This document shows, piece by piece, positions 41,698 through 49,584 of a stretch of DNA of 64,000 bases (the first letter of the stretch is position 1; each line of letters begins with the position of its first letter). A program made the translations under genes and the position numbers. The notes beneath the pieces were generated by a model. That model was not told where the DNA came from, searched no databases, and saw only the letters and a list, made by a program, of their open reading frames with translations. Location of the stretch: contig NZ_SLWR01000012.1 in the NCBI RefSeq assembly GCF_004345665.1, forward strand, positions 62,001 through 126,000. Reading direction: 5' to 3'. The stretch is from Kribbella antiqua. Lineage in GTDB: Bacteria > Actinomycetota > Actinomycetes > Propionibacteriales > Kribbellaceae.

Positions 41698-42876
41698 ATG
41701 GCGGCTGCGGTTCAGGCCGGTGGGCGTGGGGTGCCGGACGCCGCTGAGGTGGTGGTTGTCGGCGGTGGGGTGATGGGTACGAGCATCGCGTTTCACCTTG
41801 CCGAGGCGGGGGTGGAACGCGTCGTACTGTTGGAGCGCGACGAGCTCGGTTCCGGGTCGACGTCGAAGGCAGCCGGCGGGGTGCGGGCAAACTTCTCCGA
41901 CGAGCTGAACATCGCGCTCGGCGCCCGCAGTCTGGAGGCGTTCGCAAGCTTTGCCGAGCGCCCTGGTCAGGAGATCGACCTGCATCGCGTCGGATACCTG
42001 TTCCTGCTCGAAACCGCCGATCAGCTCGAGCTGTTCCGCGAGAGCACGCGCCTCCAGAACGCTGCCGGCCAACCGACCCGGATGATCGAGGTCGACGAGG
42101 CAGTCCGGCTTGCGCCGATCATCTCCCCGGACGGCCTGGCCGGCGCCTGCTTCTCCGCTGCGGACGGACACTGTACGCCGGAATCAGTCGTCCTCGGCTA
42201 CGCCACAGCCGCCCGCCGGCTCGGCGCAACTCTGGTCACCAAAGCCGAGGTCGTCGGAATCGATGCTGACGGCAACCACATCCAGACGGTCCGGACCAAC
42301 CGCGGCGACATCCGCACCAGCACGGTGATCTGTGCCGCCGGCGCGTGGTCAGGACAGCTCGGCGAGATGGTCGGCGTCGACCTCCCCGTCACCCCACTGC
42401 GCCGCCAGATCGTCGTCACCGAGGCGGTCCCCGACCTCCCGTCGAACCTGCCGATGACGATCGACTTCGCCAGTACCTTCTACTTCCACCGCGAAGGTCC
42501 GGGACTGCTCGTCGGGATGTCGGATCCGGACGAGCAACCAGGCTTCCACCTGAACCGAACCGACGACTGGTTGCCGCGACTGACCGAGGCGATGGAACAC
42601 CGCGCACCGTCGTTGCTCGACGTCGGCCTGACCAGCGGGTGGGCGGGCCTCTACGAAATCACGCCGGACCACAACGCACTGATCGGCGAGGACGACGGAA
42701 TCTCCAGATTCCTTTACGCCACAGGGTTTTCCGGCCACGGCTTCCTGCAAGGCCCGGCCGTCGGCGAGATCATCCGCGACCTCTACCTCGGCCGCGAACC
42801 CTTCGTCGACATCAGCCCGCTCGACGTCCGCCGCTTCCAGGCCAACACCCACCGCGCCGAGCGGAACGTGGTCTAG
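41698..42876 (+). CDS. FAD-dependent oxidoreductase (DadA/sarcosine-oxidase type)
   Basis: 392 residues. N-terminal ADP-binding motif EVVVVGGGVMGTSIAFHLAEAGVERVVLLERDELGSGSTSKAAGGVR, typical of D-amino acid dehydrogenase, sarcosine and glycine oxidases; C-terminal GWAGLYEITPDHNALIGEDDG and LYATGFSGHGFLQGPAVGEIIRDL complete the flavin site. It oxidises a secondary or primary amine; the substrate is unknown. ATG 41698 is chosen. The stop codon lies in a CTAG shared with the fossil gene on the other strand. Confidence 0.88.
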   Translation: MAAAVQAGGRGVPDAAEVVVVGGGVMGTSIAFHLAEAGVERVVLLERDELGSGSTSKAAGGVRANFSDELNIALGARSLEAFASFAERPGQEIDLHRVGYLFLLETADQLELFRESTRLQNAAGQPTRMIEVDEAVRLAPIISPDGLAGACFSAADGHCTPESVVLGYATAARRLGATLVTKAEVVGIDADGNHIQTVRTNRGDIRTSTVICAAGAWSGQLGEMVGVDLPVTPLRRQIVVTEAVPDLPSNLPMTIDFASTFYFHREGPGLLVGMSDPDEQPGFHLNRTDDWLPRLTEAMEHRAPSLLDVGLTSGWAGLYEITPDHNALIGEDDGISRFLYATGFSGHGFLQGPAVGEIIRDLYLGREPFVDISPLDVRRFQANTHRAERNVV

Positions 42877-42929
42877 TCGACGACCGCACCGGCCGTGAGG
42901 TTGAGCGCCGTACCGGTGAGGATTCGGTT
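42873..42929 (-). pseudogene. 3' remnant of a short-chain dehydrogenase/reductase
   Basis: Read on the minus strand the last codons spell INRILTGTALNLTAGAVVD and a stop at 42873-42875. This is the C-terminus of classical SDR enzymes (I/V-T-G-x-x-L-N-V-x-G-G). Nothing upstream continues the fold, because the neighbouring proline-rich protein gene starts its stop at 42932. A deletion therefore probably removed the rest of the SDR. Confidence 0.55.
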
Positions 42930-42931
42930 GA

Positions 42932-43609
42932 TCAGGGGCCCTCGGGCGGTGGGCCCGAGGGCCAGTTGTCGGGGTCGCAGTACTCGGGATCCCAGCCCTG
43001 CTGGAGGCAGTACTCCCGCAGCAGCTCATCCCGGGATGGCGGGGTGCTCGTGGTCGGCCGCGGCGGCCGGATCGTCTTGGTCGCCGTTGCCGACGGCTTG
43101 GTCGGCGTCGACTGAGCACGGTCGTCGGACTGAGCCGTGGTGCGCCGCTTCGTCGGCTGCTGCGTCGGTTTGCGCGACGGCGTGACCGTGGACTTCTGCA
43201 CCGGTGGCGGCGCCGAGGTGTGCTGCGTCGTCTTCGGCGGTACGACGGGAGTCGGAGTCGCGGACGGCGTCGTACTGTCGTCGGCGAAGTGGATCGCAGT
43301 ACGGTCGCCGGAGTCGCCGCCGAACATGCCGATCGCGGACAGCGCCCAGAAGTTGACCCCGAGGAACAGCATCAGCGCGCCGGCTCCGGCGTACACCGCG
43401 CGACGCGACGGGCCGCCGTACCGGCCGACCGGACCGCGGACGGGATTGCCCTTGCCGTCGACCCAGAACCGCCAGCCCGGGGGCGGCGGTGGCCAGGATG
43501 GATCGGGATGCCAGGTCTTGGGTGGGACCCAGTGACGGCGGGGCGGCGACGGCCAGGTCGGCGGAACCACGAACCGCTTCAACGACTTCCCTCCATCTCC
43601 GCCGATCAT
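42932..43609 (-). CDS. Single-pass membrane protein with Pro/Thr-rich linker
   Basis: 225 residues. A cytoplasmic Pro/Trp-rich N-terminus (WPPPPPGWRFWVDGKGNPVRGPVGRY), one membrane helix at about 70-92 (AVYAGAGALMLFLGVNFWALSAIGMF), then an extracellular Ser/Thr/Pro/Lys-rich linker of some 90 residues and a short terminal domain LREYCLQQGWDPEYCDPDNW with two Cys that may form a disulphide. Start ATG 43609. No known family; surface or cell-wall role is inferred from layout. Confidence 0.6.
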   Translation of the reverse strand: MIGGDGGKSLKRFVVPPTWPSPPRRHWVPPKTWHPDPSWPPPPPGWRFWVDGKGNPVRGPVGRYGGPSRRAVYAGAGALMLFLGVNFWALSAIGMFGGDSGDRTAIHFADDSTTPSATPTPVVPPKTTQHTSAPPPVQKSTVTPSRKPTQQPTKRRTTAQSDDRAQSTPTKPSATATKTIRPPRPTTSTPPSRDELLREYCLQQGWDPEYCDPDNWPSGPPPEGP

Positions 43610-43734
43610 CGACTCAGGCTAGGGGATCCACGACTGCCCTGGACAGTGCTCTCAGGTCAGCTCTTCGTTCAGAATCCACAAGCCCGCATCAGTCCAACGA
43701 CACAGACCCCGCGCAAGCTACTTGCAACTACCAA

Positions 43735-43767
43735 TTGATCGGCGTGTCGCACTGGCTTTTCGATCAA
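43735..43767 (-). promoter_or_regulatory. Inverted repeat at the end of the HAL-like gene
   Basis: TTGATCG (43735-43741) and CGATCAA (43761-43767) are perfect complements and overlap the stop codon of the HAL-like gene. It may be a weak terminator on the minus strand; the remaining 43610-43734 holds nothing recognised. Confidence 0.35.
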
Positions 43768-45140
43768 CGACTGTGTGAGCCACCAGCAATGACTGACGGA
43801 TCAAGGAGATCCAGCAGTCTGGCCAGGTCCTCGCCGAACGGACGGTCGGCTTCGATCGGCGGTACGACGGCCGCGACGTCGCCGAGCAGTTGACGCAGAC
43901 CTGGTGGATACGGGCGCTTGGCGAGAGCGAAGGCCTGGTGGACGGCGAGGAGTTCGCAGGCGGTGACCTCGCGGGTCAGGCGGACGGCGTCGGCGAGGAC
44001 ACCGACGGCCTCCCAGCTGAAGGTCTGGACGTCTTCCTGGCCGTTGGACGTCTCCGCCGTACTGGTTGCCGAGGGCAACGTCAGGCGGCGAAGGGCGTGA
44101 GTGGTGGCGACGGCTCGTTTGTGGACGGCGACGAGACCGGCCTGCGGGCCTGGTTCGTGGGCGAGCTGAGCGGGGAGGCCAGTGACGGACGGGTCGAGCA
44201 GGCGGTGGAGCCGGGCGGCGGAGACCTCGGCCGCGTGGGCGAGGGCAGCGGTCAGGTGATCGCAGTGCGCGGCGAGGTCGATCCCGTGAAAGCCCGCCGT
44301 ACCGATGAACTCGCCATCCAGGTACGCCGGTGAGTCGGTGACCCCGGCGAATGCCCGGTCGACCGCCTCCTCGAGCTGGGTCAGGGTCCGTCGAACGTGC
44401 GCGATCACGTGCCCAGCAACGCGAAACGAGACCGGCGCTTGCAGACTTCGCGGCTCAGCTTCGGGCCCGGCAAGATCCCTGAGCCGGGTGAGCTCGGCCG
44501 CCAGCACATCGTCGCCTCGGGCAGTGAGTGGGTGGTACGGCGCACGGTTCGCGCCGATCACAGCGATCGACCCGGCCGCGGCCGCGCTCAGGTGATCCAC
44601 CAGCCGACGGGCTCGGGAAGCGTGGAGCGCCGCCCGGCCGGTCGCGCCCGGAATCCCGGCAAGGAGCGCGATGCCCTCCTTGGGACCAAGCTCGAGCCGG
44701 AGCGAGCCAAAGGCATGGGCCAACGGGATGATCTCCCCGGCCGAACCAGCGCCGCCCGCGGGGATCTCGGGCATTTCGCCACTGTTGATCAAGGCAATCA
44801 ATCGCTGAATCAGCTCGACGGAGACACCGGCATCACCGGTCAGGAACGTCCGCAGCCGGCCGATCAGCACAGCGCGTGCTTCGTCGGGCGGGAGCCACGG
44901 CGGACCTCCGACCGCCCGGCCGAGCAGGAGATTGCTCTGGTGGGTGCGCTGTTCCTCCTCGGTCAGGCGAACCTTGCTCATGGCCCCCATTCCGGTGTTG
45001 ACGCCGTAGACAGGATCACCGGCCTGCAGCGCGCGGAGTACGTCGTACCGGATCTTCGCGAGGCGGTCGAGCAAGGCCGGCGCGAGCTCGATCGGCTCGG
45101 GGCTGGCCGGGTCGAGGTCGGACGGCTCGGTGATCAGCAT
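43764..45140 (-). CDS. HAL/PAL-family protein with altered MIO triad
   Basis: 458 residues of the aromatic-amino-acid lyase fold. YGVNTGMGAMSKVRLTEEEQRTHQSNLL (near 45-70) retains the catalytic Tyr45, and SNGQEDVQTFSWEA retains the Gln-Glu pair. In true lyases an Ala-Ser-Gly in GASGDLAPLAH cyclises to the electrophilic MIO group; here the aligned stretch is GSAGEIIPLAH, so Ser133-Ala134-Gly135 replaces it and the central Ser is missing. Standard MIO chemistry looks impossible unless the neighbouring Ser substitutes. It starts 1 nt after the ornithine cyclodeaminase stop (translational coupling). It could be an inactive or repurposed lyase. Confidence 0.8.
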   Translation of the reverse strand: MLITEPSDLDPASPEPIELAPALLDRLAKIRYDVLRALQAGDPVYGVNTGMGAMSKVRLTEEEQRTHQSNLLLGRAVGGPPWLPPDEARAVLIGRLRTFLTGDAGVSVELIQRLIALINSGEMPEIPAGGAGSAGEIIPLAHAFGSLRLELGPKEGIALLAGIPGATGRAALHASRARRLVDHLSAAAAGSIAVIGANRAPYHPLTARGDDVLAAELTRLRDLAGPEAEPRSLQAPVSFRVAGHVIAHVRRTLTQLEEAVDRAFAGVTDSPAYLDGEFIGTAGFHGIDLAAHCDHLTAALAHAAEVSAARLHRLLDPSVTGLPAQLAHEPGPQAGLVAVHKRAVATTHALRRLTLPSATSTAETSNGQEDVQTFSWEAVGVLADAVRLTREVTACELLAVHQAFALAKRPYPPGLRQLLGDVAAVVPPIEADRPFGEDLARLLDLLDPSVIAGGSHSR

Positions 45141-45141
45141 G

Positions 45142-46272
45142 TCAGTGGAACCGGAGCATCGTGCCGACGTCGGCGGCTTCGGCCTTGCGCAGGATCAGGT
45201 GAGCGATAGCGACGTCCAGCAAGGACAATCCGCGATGCCAGAAAAGGTTGCGCTCGGCATCGTTCTCCCGGCCGGGTTTACGACCGGCAACGATCTCGCC
45301 GAGTTCGGCGTACAACGTCTGCGGTGACAACCGGCCCGAGTCGACGTGCCGCCGCAGCGACCCGAATCGCCCGGACTGCGCCTCGCGCCAGTCGTCCACG
45401 ACCACCTTGTCCATCACGTCGAGCAGATCGAGCTCAACCGCGCTGACGGTTCCGTACGGCACGACGAATGCGCCCGGCTTCACGGCCGATGTCCGCAGCA
45501 ACGGCTCCGGTTCGGTCAGCCGCGTCGCCTCGACCAGTACGTCGGCACCGTCGAAGGCTTCCTCGGCCGTCGCCACCACCCGCACAGGCGTGGACAGTTC
45601 AGCGGACAACTCGGCCGCGAACTTCTCCCGCGACTCCGGCCGCCGCGACGTCACCCGGATCTCGTCCAGGTCGAAGAGGTCGTCGAGCATGGTGACGTTC
45701 CACCACGCCGTACCGCGAGCTCCGGCGTGTCCGAGGATCTTGCTGTCCCGCCGGGCAAGGTGCCGCGCGCCGACCGTGGTCATGGCACCGGTCCTTGCCG
45801 CGGTGATCATGGTCGCGTCCAGCACTGCCAGCGGAACGCCGGTCGTCGGGTCGAACAGCGTAGCCATCGCCAGCTCGCTGGGTAGGCCCTTCTGGTAGTT
45901 CGGGACGAAGTCGCCGACCACCTTCACCCCGCTGATGCCGTGCTCGCCGAGGCCGTCGAGGTGACCGCGCAGGACATTGAAGTGGCCGATGCCGCCGTTG
46001 TCCGGCATCAGATGCACCCGCGGCTCGAAGCTCGTCCGGCCTTCGCCGTGCTCCCGGACAGCTTCCTCGACCGCATCCACGATCTCCAGCCGAGTCAACC
46101 CGAGCTCGTCGATCTCCGGGCCGGAGAGGAACCGCAACCAAATGCCGCCTGTCACCTGGTCGAGCGTACCGACGGACAGGAGGTAGTCGGCCCAGCGGCC
46201 CTGCCGCCGGGCCCGCTGAGCGTGCGAGGCGGCATACGTAGAGGAGTACGTCCTGTTCTTCGGTTCCCTCAT
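45142..46272 (-). CDS. Ornithine cyclodeaminase/mu-crystallin family protein
   Basis: 376 residues as drawn. The family core begins WLRFLSGPEIDELGLTRLEIVDAVEEAVREHGEGR, with substrate-binding EPRVHLMPDNGGIGHFNVL and HGISGVKVVGDFVPNYQ, then a Rossmann NAD domain (SKILGHAGARGTAWWNV, with an unusual GHAGARG loop). Members cyclise ornithine or reduce cyclic imines or deaminate small amino acids. The first 40 residues are atypical, so the true start may be GTG 46155 or TTG 46137. First gene of a coupled pair with the HAL-like protein, implying one amino-acid pathway. Confidence 0.8.
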   Translation of the reverse strand: MREPKNRTYSSTYAASHAQRARRQGRWADYLLSVGTLDQVTGGIWLRFLSGPEIDELGLTRLEIVDAVEEAVREHGEGRTSFEPRVHLMPDNGGIGHFNVLRGHLDGLGEHGISGVKVVGDFVPNYQKGLPSELAMATLFDPTTGVPLAVLDATMITAARTGAMTTVGARHLARRDSKILGHAGARGTAWWNVTMLDDLFDLDEIRVTSRRPESREKFAAELSAELSTPVRVVATAEEAFDGADVLVEATRLTEPEPLLRTSAVKPGAFVVPYGTVSAVELDLLDVMDKVVVDDWREAQSGRFGSLRRHVDSGRLSPQTLYAELGEIVAGRKPGRENDAERNLFWHRGLSLLDVAIAHLILRKAEAADVGTMLRFH

Positions 46273-46313
46273 TCGATACTAAAGTTCTCCGCTGGCTCCA
46301 CTACGTTCGGGGC

Positions 46314-46535
46314 ATGGCGGACAGCACCGTGATCGGGCATTCGGCGGCGGACAAGGTGATGCTGTTCGGCGGGTTCCCGCTGGTCGGGCTGGCGCGGTCG
46401 AAGGCCTTCGAGGACGGCGACAAAGGCAAGGCCGACCTGCGCGAGCTTCGCGACGAGGTGGCGAAGCTCGGTTACACGGTGAAAGACCGGGAGAAGAAGC
46501 AGTACTGGCGGGCTACGCGCCCAGCAGGTGGATGA
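46314..46535 (+). CDS. Small protein resembling the tail of cysteinyl-tRNA synthetase
   Basis: 73 residues. TACGTT (46302-46307) lies exactly 6 nt before ATG 46314 (leaderless). Residues 28-65 (ARSKAFEDGDKGKADLRELRDEVAKLGYTVKDREKKQYWR) resemble the C-terminal anticodon-side helix and GYxVKDT-like strand of CysRS, which ends RDELxxLGIxVEDTPxGTRW. A free-standing copy is unusual. Its 3' end overlaps the next convergent gene by 23 bp. Function unknown. Confidence 0.6.
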   Translation: MADSTVIGHSAADKVMLFGGFPLVGLARSKAFEDGDKGKADLRELRDEVAKLGYTVKDREKKQYWRATRPAGG

Positions 46536-46899
46536 CGGCGTCGGCGTAGGCCTGTTCGGCGTCGGGGGCGGTATGGGTCGTGTTGGTGAGCTCGACGGTG
46601 TAGCCGTCCGGCACGGCTTCCAGTTTGCGGAAATGCTCGCCGAGGAGGGCGCGGAGCTGCTCCTCGCGGGGCAGCCAGATGACCTCGCGTTGCTCGATGC
46701 TGTCCAGGGCCCACTCGGTGGTGCCGTTGAAGCCGATCACCTTGCTGCCCTGGTAGTCGTGCACCTCGACGGTCATGTCGCTCACCACGAACACGTCGTC
46801 GTCCATGTCCCGGTCCGGTACGACGAAGCGATCCCCGGCCGCGGGTGCCCACAGCACCCCAGCCTTGCGCAGTCGCCCGGCCTGCTCGATCGTGATCAC
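46513..46899 (-). CDS. Conserved-looking protein of unknown function
   Basis: 128 residues, cytoplasmic, acidic: ITIEQAGRLRKAGVLWAPAAGDRFVVPDRDMDDDVFVVSDMTVEVHDY then QGSKVIGFNGTTEWALDSIEQREVIWLPREEQLRALLGEHFRKLEAV. The mix of short strands and helices and the absence of low complexity argue that it is real. GTG 46899 is used. I recognise no family. Confidence 0.6.
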   Translation of the reverse strand: MITIEQAGRLRKAGVLWAPAAGDRFVVPDRDMDDDVFVVSDMTVEVHDYQGSKVIGFNGTTEWALDSIEQREVIWLPREEQLRALLGEHFRKLEAVPDGYTVELTNTTHTAPDAEQAYADAVIHLLGA

Positions 46900-46972
46900 C
46901 CCTCCATCCTCCCCACGCCACTCAAGCTCTGCACCTCACCAGGCGAGCCGTGAGACGCCGGGTGACGCCGGG

Positions 46973-47335
46973 TCAGCGGTTCAGGGCGGCCCGGAGCTCG
47001 GCGGCGCGGCGTGCGATCCGGTCGTGCGACGCGGTGGTGAGCGGCAGGTCCACGATGGCTGTCGCCTGCAGGTGGCTCACCTCGAGCAGCTCCCGCAGAC
47101 GCCGTACGGCGGTCTGCCGGTCCGGCGACGTCTTCAGCACGCTCAGCACCTCGGCGCGGCGCTCGAACGCGGCCAGGATGCCGTCGTAGATCTCCAGCTG
47201 CGTGTGCGCGGACCGGTCCGGCTCCGTCACTGCGGTCTCGTCTGCCTTCCGGATCACCTGGCGCCACAACGTGGGTACGGCGAGCCGGGAACGGCCGTAG
47301 CGCCGGGTCACGGGCTGTGCATAAGTCATCGTCAT
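46973..47335 (-). CDS. Stand-alone protein resembling the GyrA/ParC tower coiled coil
   Basis: 120 residues. From about residue 43, AHTQLEIYDGILAAFERRAEVLSVLKTSPDRQTAVRRLRELLEVSHLQATAIVDLPLTTASHDRIARRAAEL aligns without gaps by eye with the gyrase A segment ERAHILRGLVKALDALDEVI...LLDIDEIQAQAILDMQLRRL. No active-site Tyr or winged helix is present. It could compete with or sense gyrase, or be an independent coiled coil. AGAGGAG precedes ATG 47335; it is followed by the VanY-type gene upstream at 22 bp, likely co-transcribed. Confidence 0.65.
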   Translation of the reverse strand: MTMTYAQPVTRRYGRSRLAVPTLWRQVIRKADETAVTEPDRSAHTQLEIYDGILAAFERRAEVLSVLKTSPDRQTAVRRLRELLEVSHLQATAIVDLPLTTASHDRIARRAAELRAALNR

Positions 47336-47356
47336 GGTGATCTCCTCTTTGTCAGA

Positions 47357-48043
47357 TCAGTCGGACACGGGTCGCGCGTACGGTTCGCGCGGTGGGCATT
47401 TCGTGCCGGGGGTGGTCAGCGCCTCGAAGTGCCAGGGTTCGTTGTCGTACCGGCGGCACACGCCGTACCGCCAGCCGTTCCGGTTCAGCCATTGCCGAGC
47501 CGCCGCCGGCCCGATGTCGACGGCCGTGCCCTGCACGTGCGCGGAGTACTTCGGCGGCAGCACCCAGCGCGTCGCCGCCTTGTAGGAGCCGTACTTCTGG
47601 ATCGCCTCGTTCAGCAGCCGCTGCTGCTTGGCCGCGCTCCGGCGACCGGAGGTGATCCTGATCGTGATGCCGTCGGCCCGCGCGCCTGCCATCGCCTTCT
47701 TGAGGCGAGACTTCAGTTTCGGCGACAGCCCGCTGATGCTGCTTTCGCCGTACGTCGGCTTGGTCGTCGGCTGGGTCTTCTTCGGCGGCTTGGTCGTCGT
47801 ACGGGTCGGCGTGGGAGTCGGCGTACGCACGGACTTCGTCGTGACCGGCGGCCCGGAGACCGCGGGGGCGTTCACGCTCGACACCACCGGCTCCTTGTCC
47901 GCCGCGAGTCCGAACAACTCCCCCACCTGTCCGTGCCAGATCACCAGCGACCCGACCGCCAGCACCACTCCGCCCGCCCCGATCACGGACAGCAACCGCA
48001 GCCGAACCGAGGCGGTCCGACGGGGCGGCGGGTCGGTCGTCAT
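47357..48043 (-). CDS. VanY-type D-Ala-D-Ala carboxypeptidase, membrane-anchored
   Basis: 228 residues. One N-terminal signal-anchor helix (LLSVIGAGGVVLAVGSLVIW), a Thr/Pro/Lys-rich linker, then a peptidase M15B domain: ISGLSPKLKSRLKKAM, ITSGRRSAAKQQRLLNEAI, zinc ligands in PPKYSAHVQGTAVDIGP (SxHxxGxAxD) and EPWHFEAL (ExxH). It trims peptidoglycan stem peptides outside the cell. ATG 48043 is chosen over an upstream ATG because it gives the shorter basic N-terminus. Confidence 0.88.
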   Translation of the reverse strand: MTTDPPPRRTASVRLRLLSVIGAGGVVLAVGSLVIWHGQVGELFGLAADKEPVVSSVNAPAVSGPPVTTKSVRTPTPTPTRTTTKPPKKTQPTTKPTYGESSISGLSPKLKSRLKKAMAGARADGITIRITSGRRSAAKQQRLLNEAIQKYGSYKAATRWVLPPKYSAHVQGTAVDIGPAAARQWLNRNGWRYGVCRRYDNEPWHFEALTTPGTKCPPREPYARPVSD

Positions 48044-48219
48044 GGGTACAGCCTTTCGGATTCGGCATGGTCGGTGCATCGGTCCCAGGGACCGTGTCTG
48101 CGACCCGGAAGTCGGACCTGGGTATCCAATCGGACGCCCAGCCTCCTCCTAAAGTTGGAGAGCGCGCCCGTTCGGGCAGATGAAGCCTCCGCTAACACGC
48201 GGTGACTAGGCTCTCTGGC
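48044..48219. other. Divergent promoter region between VanY and two-component genes
   Basis: 176 bp. TAGGCT (48207-48212) is 7 nt before ATG 48220 and is the likely -10 box for a leaderless histidine-kinase transcript. CGGTCCC-A-GGGACCG (48093-48107) is a small palindrome nearer the VanY side. Confidence 0.45.
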
Positions 48220-49584
48220 ATGTGGACCTACTGGCGTCGATTGCCGCAGGCGCAGCAGGATCTGCTGCTCGCGGCGCTGATCGGGCTGGTCTGGTTCGGG
48301 GCGCTGAGTCTGATCAACAACAGCGGACTGCGGCCGCAGAACCCGATGGTCTCGGTGGTGACCGGCGTCTTCCTGGTCGCCACGGTCGCCTGCGGCCGGC
48401 AATTCCCGCGCATGACGCTTGTCGTGGTCTCGGTCCTCTACCCGTTCCTGTACGCCGCGGTCGGCACCGGCCTCGCCGCCCAGGTCGGCCTGACGATCTT
48501 CGGACAGCCCGAGATCAGCGACGCCGCCTTGCAGTCGGAGATCCACCTGGTCCCGCTGCTGGTCGTCGGGTACCTGGCGGCCTCAGGCGGCGTACGGCGC
48601 TTCACCTGTCTCTTCTTCACCATGGGCAGCCTGGCCGGGCTGATGATCGGGCTGCCGACCGTGGTCGCGATCGTCCTCGGTCAGGTGAACCGCGCAATCC
48701 TGTACGGCGACCGGTACAAGAGCCTGCCCCGCGATCTGCCGAGCCTCTACAACTACATCGACGTCTCCCTGTTCGTGTTCGCCGAGGCACTGATCTGCGG
48801 CATGGTCCTGCTCGGTGCGGACGCCCGCCGGCGGCGGAAGAGCGTCGCCCTGCTGGAGCAGCGCAACGCCGAACTCGTCCGGCTGCGCGCGGTCGAGGCC
48901 GAGCGGGCGGCGGTCGCGGAACGGACCCGGATCGCGCGTGATCTGCACGATGTGATCTCCCACCACGTCAGCGCGGTGGTGATCCGGGCCCAGGCCGCCG
49001 ACCGGGTGGCCGACCAGCGGCCTGAGGTGCTGCGGGAGGCGATTCGCTGGATCATTGCCAGCGGCAAGGAAGCGCTGACCGCGATGCGGGAGACGGTCCG
49101 GGTGCTGAACACGGCGTCGCCGGACGCCGCGTCCGCGGGCTCCGGCGGCTCTGGTGGCGGGACGACGCCCGTGCCGGACCTGGCCGACGTGGCACGGATG
49201 GGCGACCGGCTGAAGGCTGTCGGCATCGACGTGAGCATGGAGCTGCCGTCGCGGCAGCGGCAGCTGACCTCGGCCGCCGACCTGACCGCCGTACGGATCA
49301 TTCAGGAGGCGCTCACCAACGTGATGGTGCACGCGAAGGCGACCGCGGCTCGGGTGACCTGGCAGAGTGGACCGCAGGGCGAGCTCCTGACGATCGACGA
49401 CAACGGCAGCGGTGGACCGCCGCCGGTGAACGTCCTGGAGACCGCCCGGCGGAGCGAAAGCGGCCGCGGCAACGGGCTGATCGGGATGCGGGAACGAGCG
49501 ACAGCGGTCGGCGGCACACTGGCCGTCGCCGCCGGGCCACTGGGTGGATGGAGGGTACAGGCATGGCTGCCGCCGCAGAGGTGA
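48220..49584 (+). CDS. NarL-type sensor histidine kinase
   Basis: 454 residues. Four or more membrane helices in the first 190 residues (for example LLAALIGLVWFGALSLIN and TLVVVSVLYPFLYAAVG) with extracytoplasmic loops, a linker coiled coil, then HisKA_3 with the phosphorylated His in RTRIARDLHDVISHHVSAVV (near 243) and HATPase with TAVRIIQEALTNVMVHAKA and RGNGLIGMRERATAVGG. Senses a membrane or envelope signal and phosphorylates the response regulator encoded next, whose start overlaps this gene's end by 22 nt. Confidence 0.9.
   Translation: MWTYWRRLPQAQQDLLLAALIGLVWFGALSLINNSGLRPQNPMVSVVTGVFLVATVACGRQFPRMTLVVVSVLYPFLYAAVGTGLAAQVGLTIFGQPEISDAALQSEIHLVPLLVVGYLAASGGVRRFTCLFFTMGSLAGLMIGLPTVVAIVLGQVNRAILYGDRYKSLPRDLPSLYNYIDVSLFVFAEALICGMVLLGADARRRRKSVALLEQRNAELVRLRAVEAERAAVAERTRIARDLHDVISHHVSAVVIRAQAADRVADQRPEVLREAIRWIIASGKEALTAMRETVRVLNTASPDAASAGSGGSGGGTTPVPDLADVARMGDRLKAVGIDVSMELPSRQRQLTSAADLTAVRIIQEALTNVMVHAKATAARVTWQSGPQGELLTIDDNGSGGPPPVNVLETARRSESGRGNGLIGMRERATAVGGTLAVAAGPLGGWRVQAWLPPQR

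Noticed and set aside
43764..45140. Calling the lyase hutH (histidine ammonia-lyase)
   Set aside because: The MIO triad is Ser-Ala-Gly instead of Ala-Ser-Gly, and no other hut gene is nearby, so a specific hutH name is not supported.
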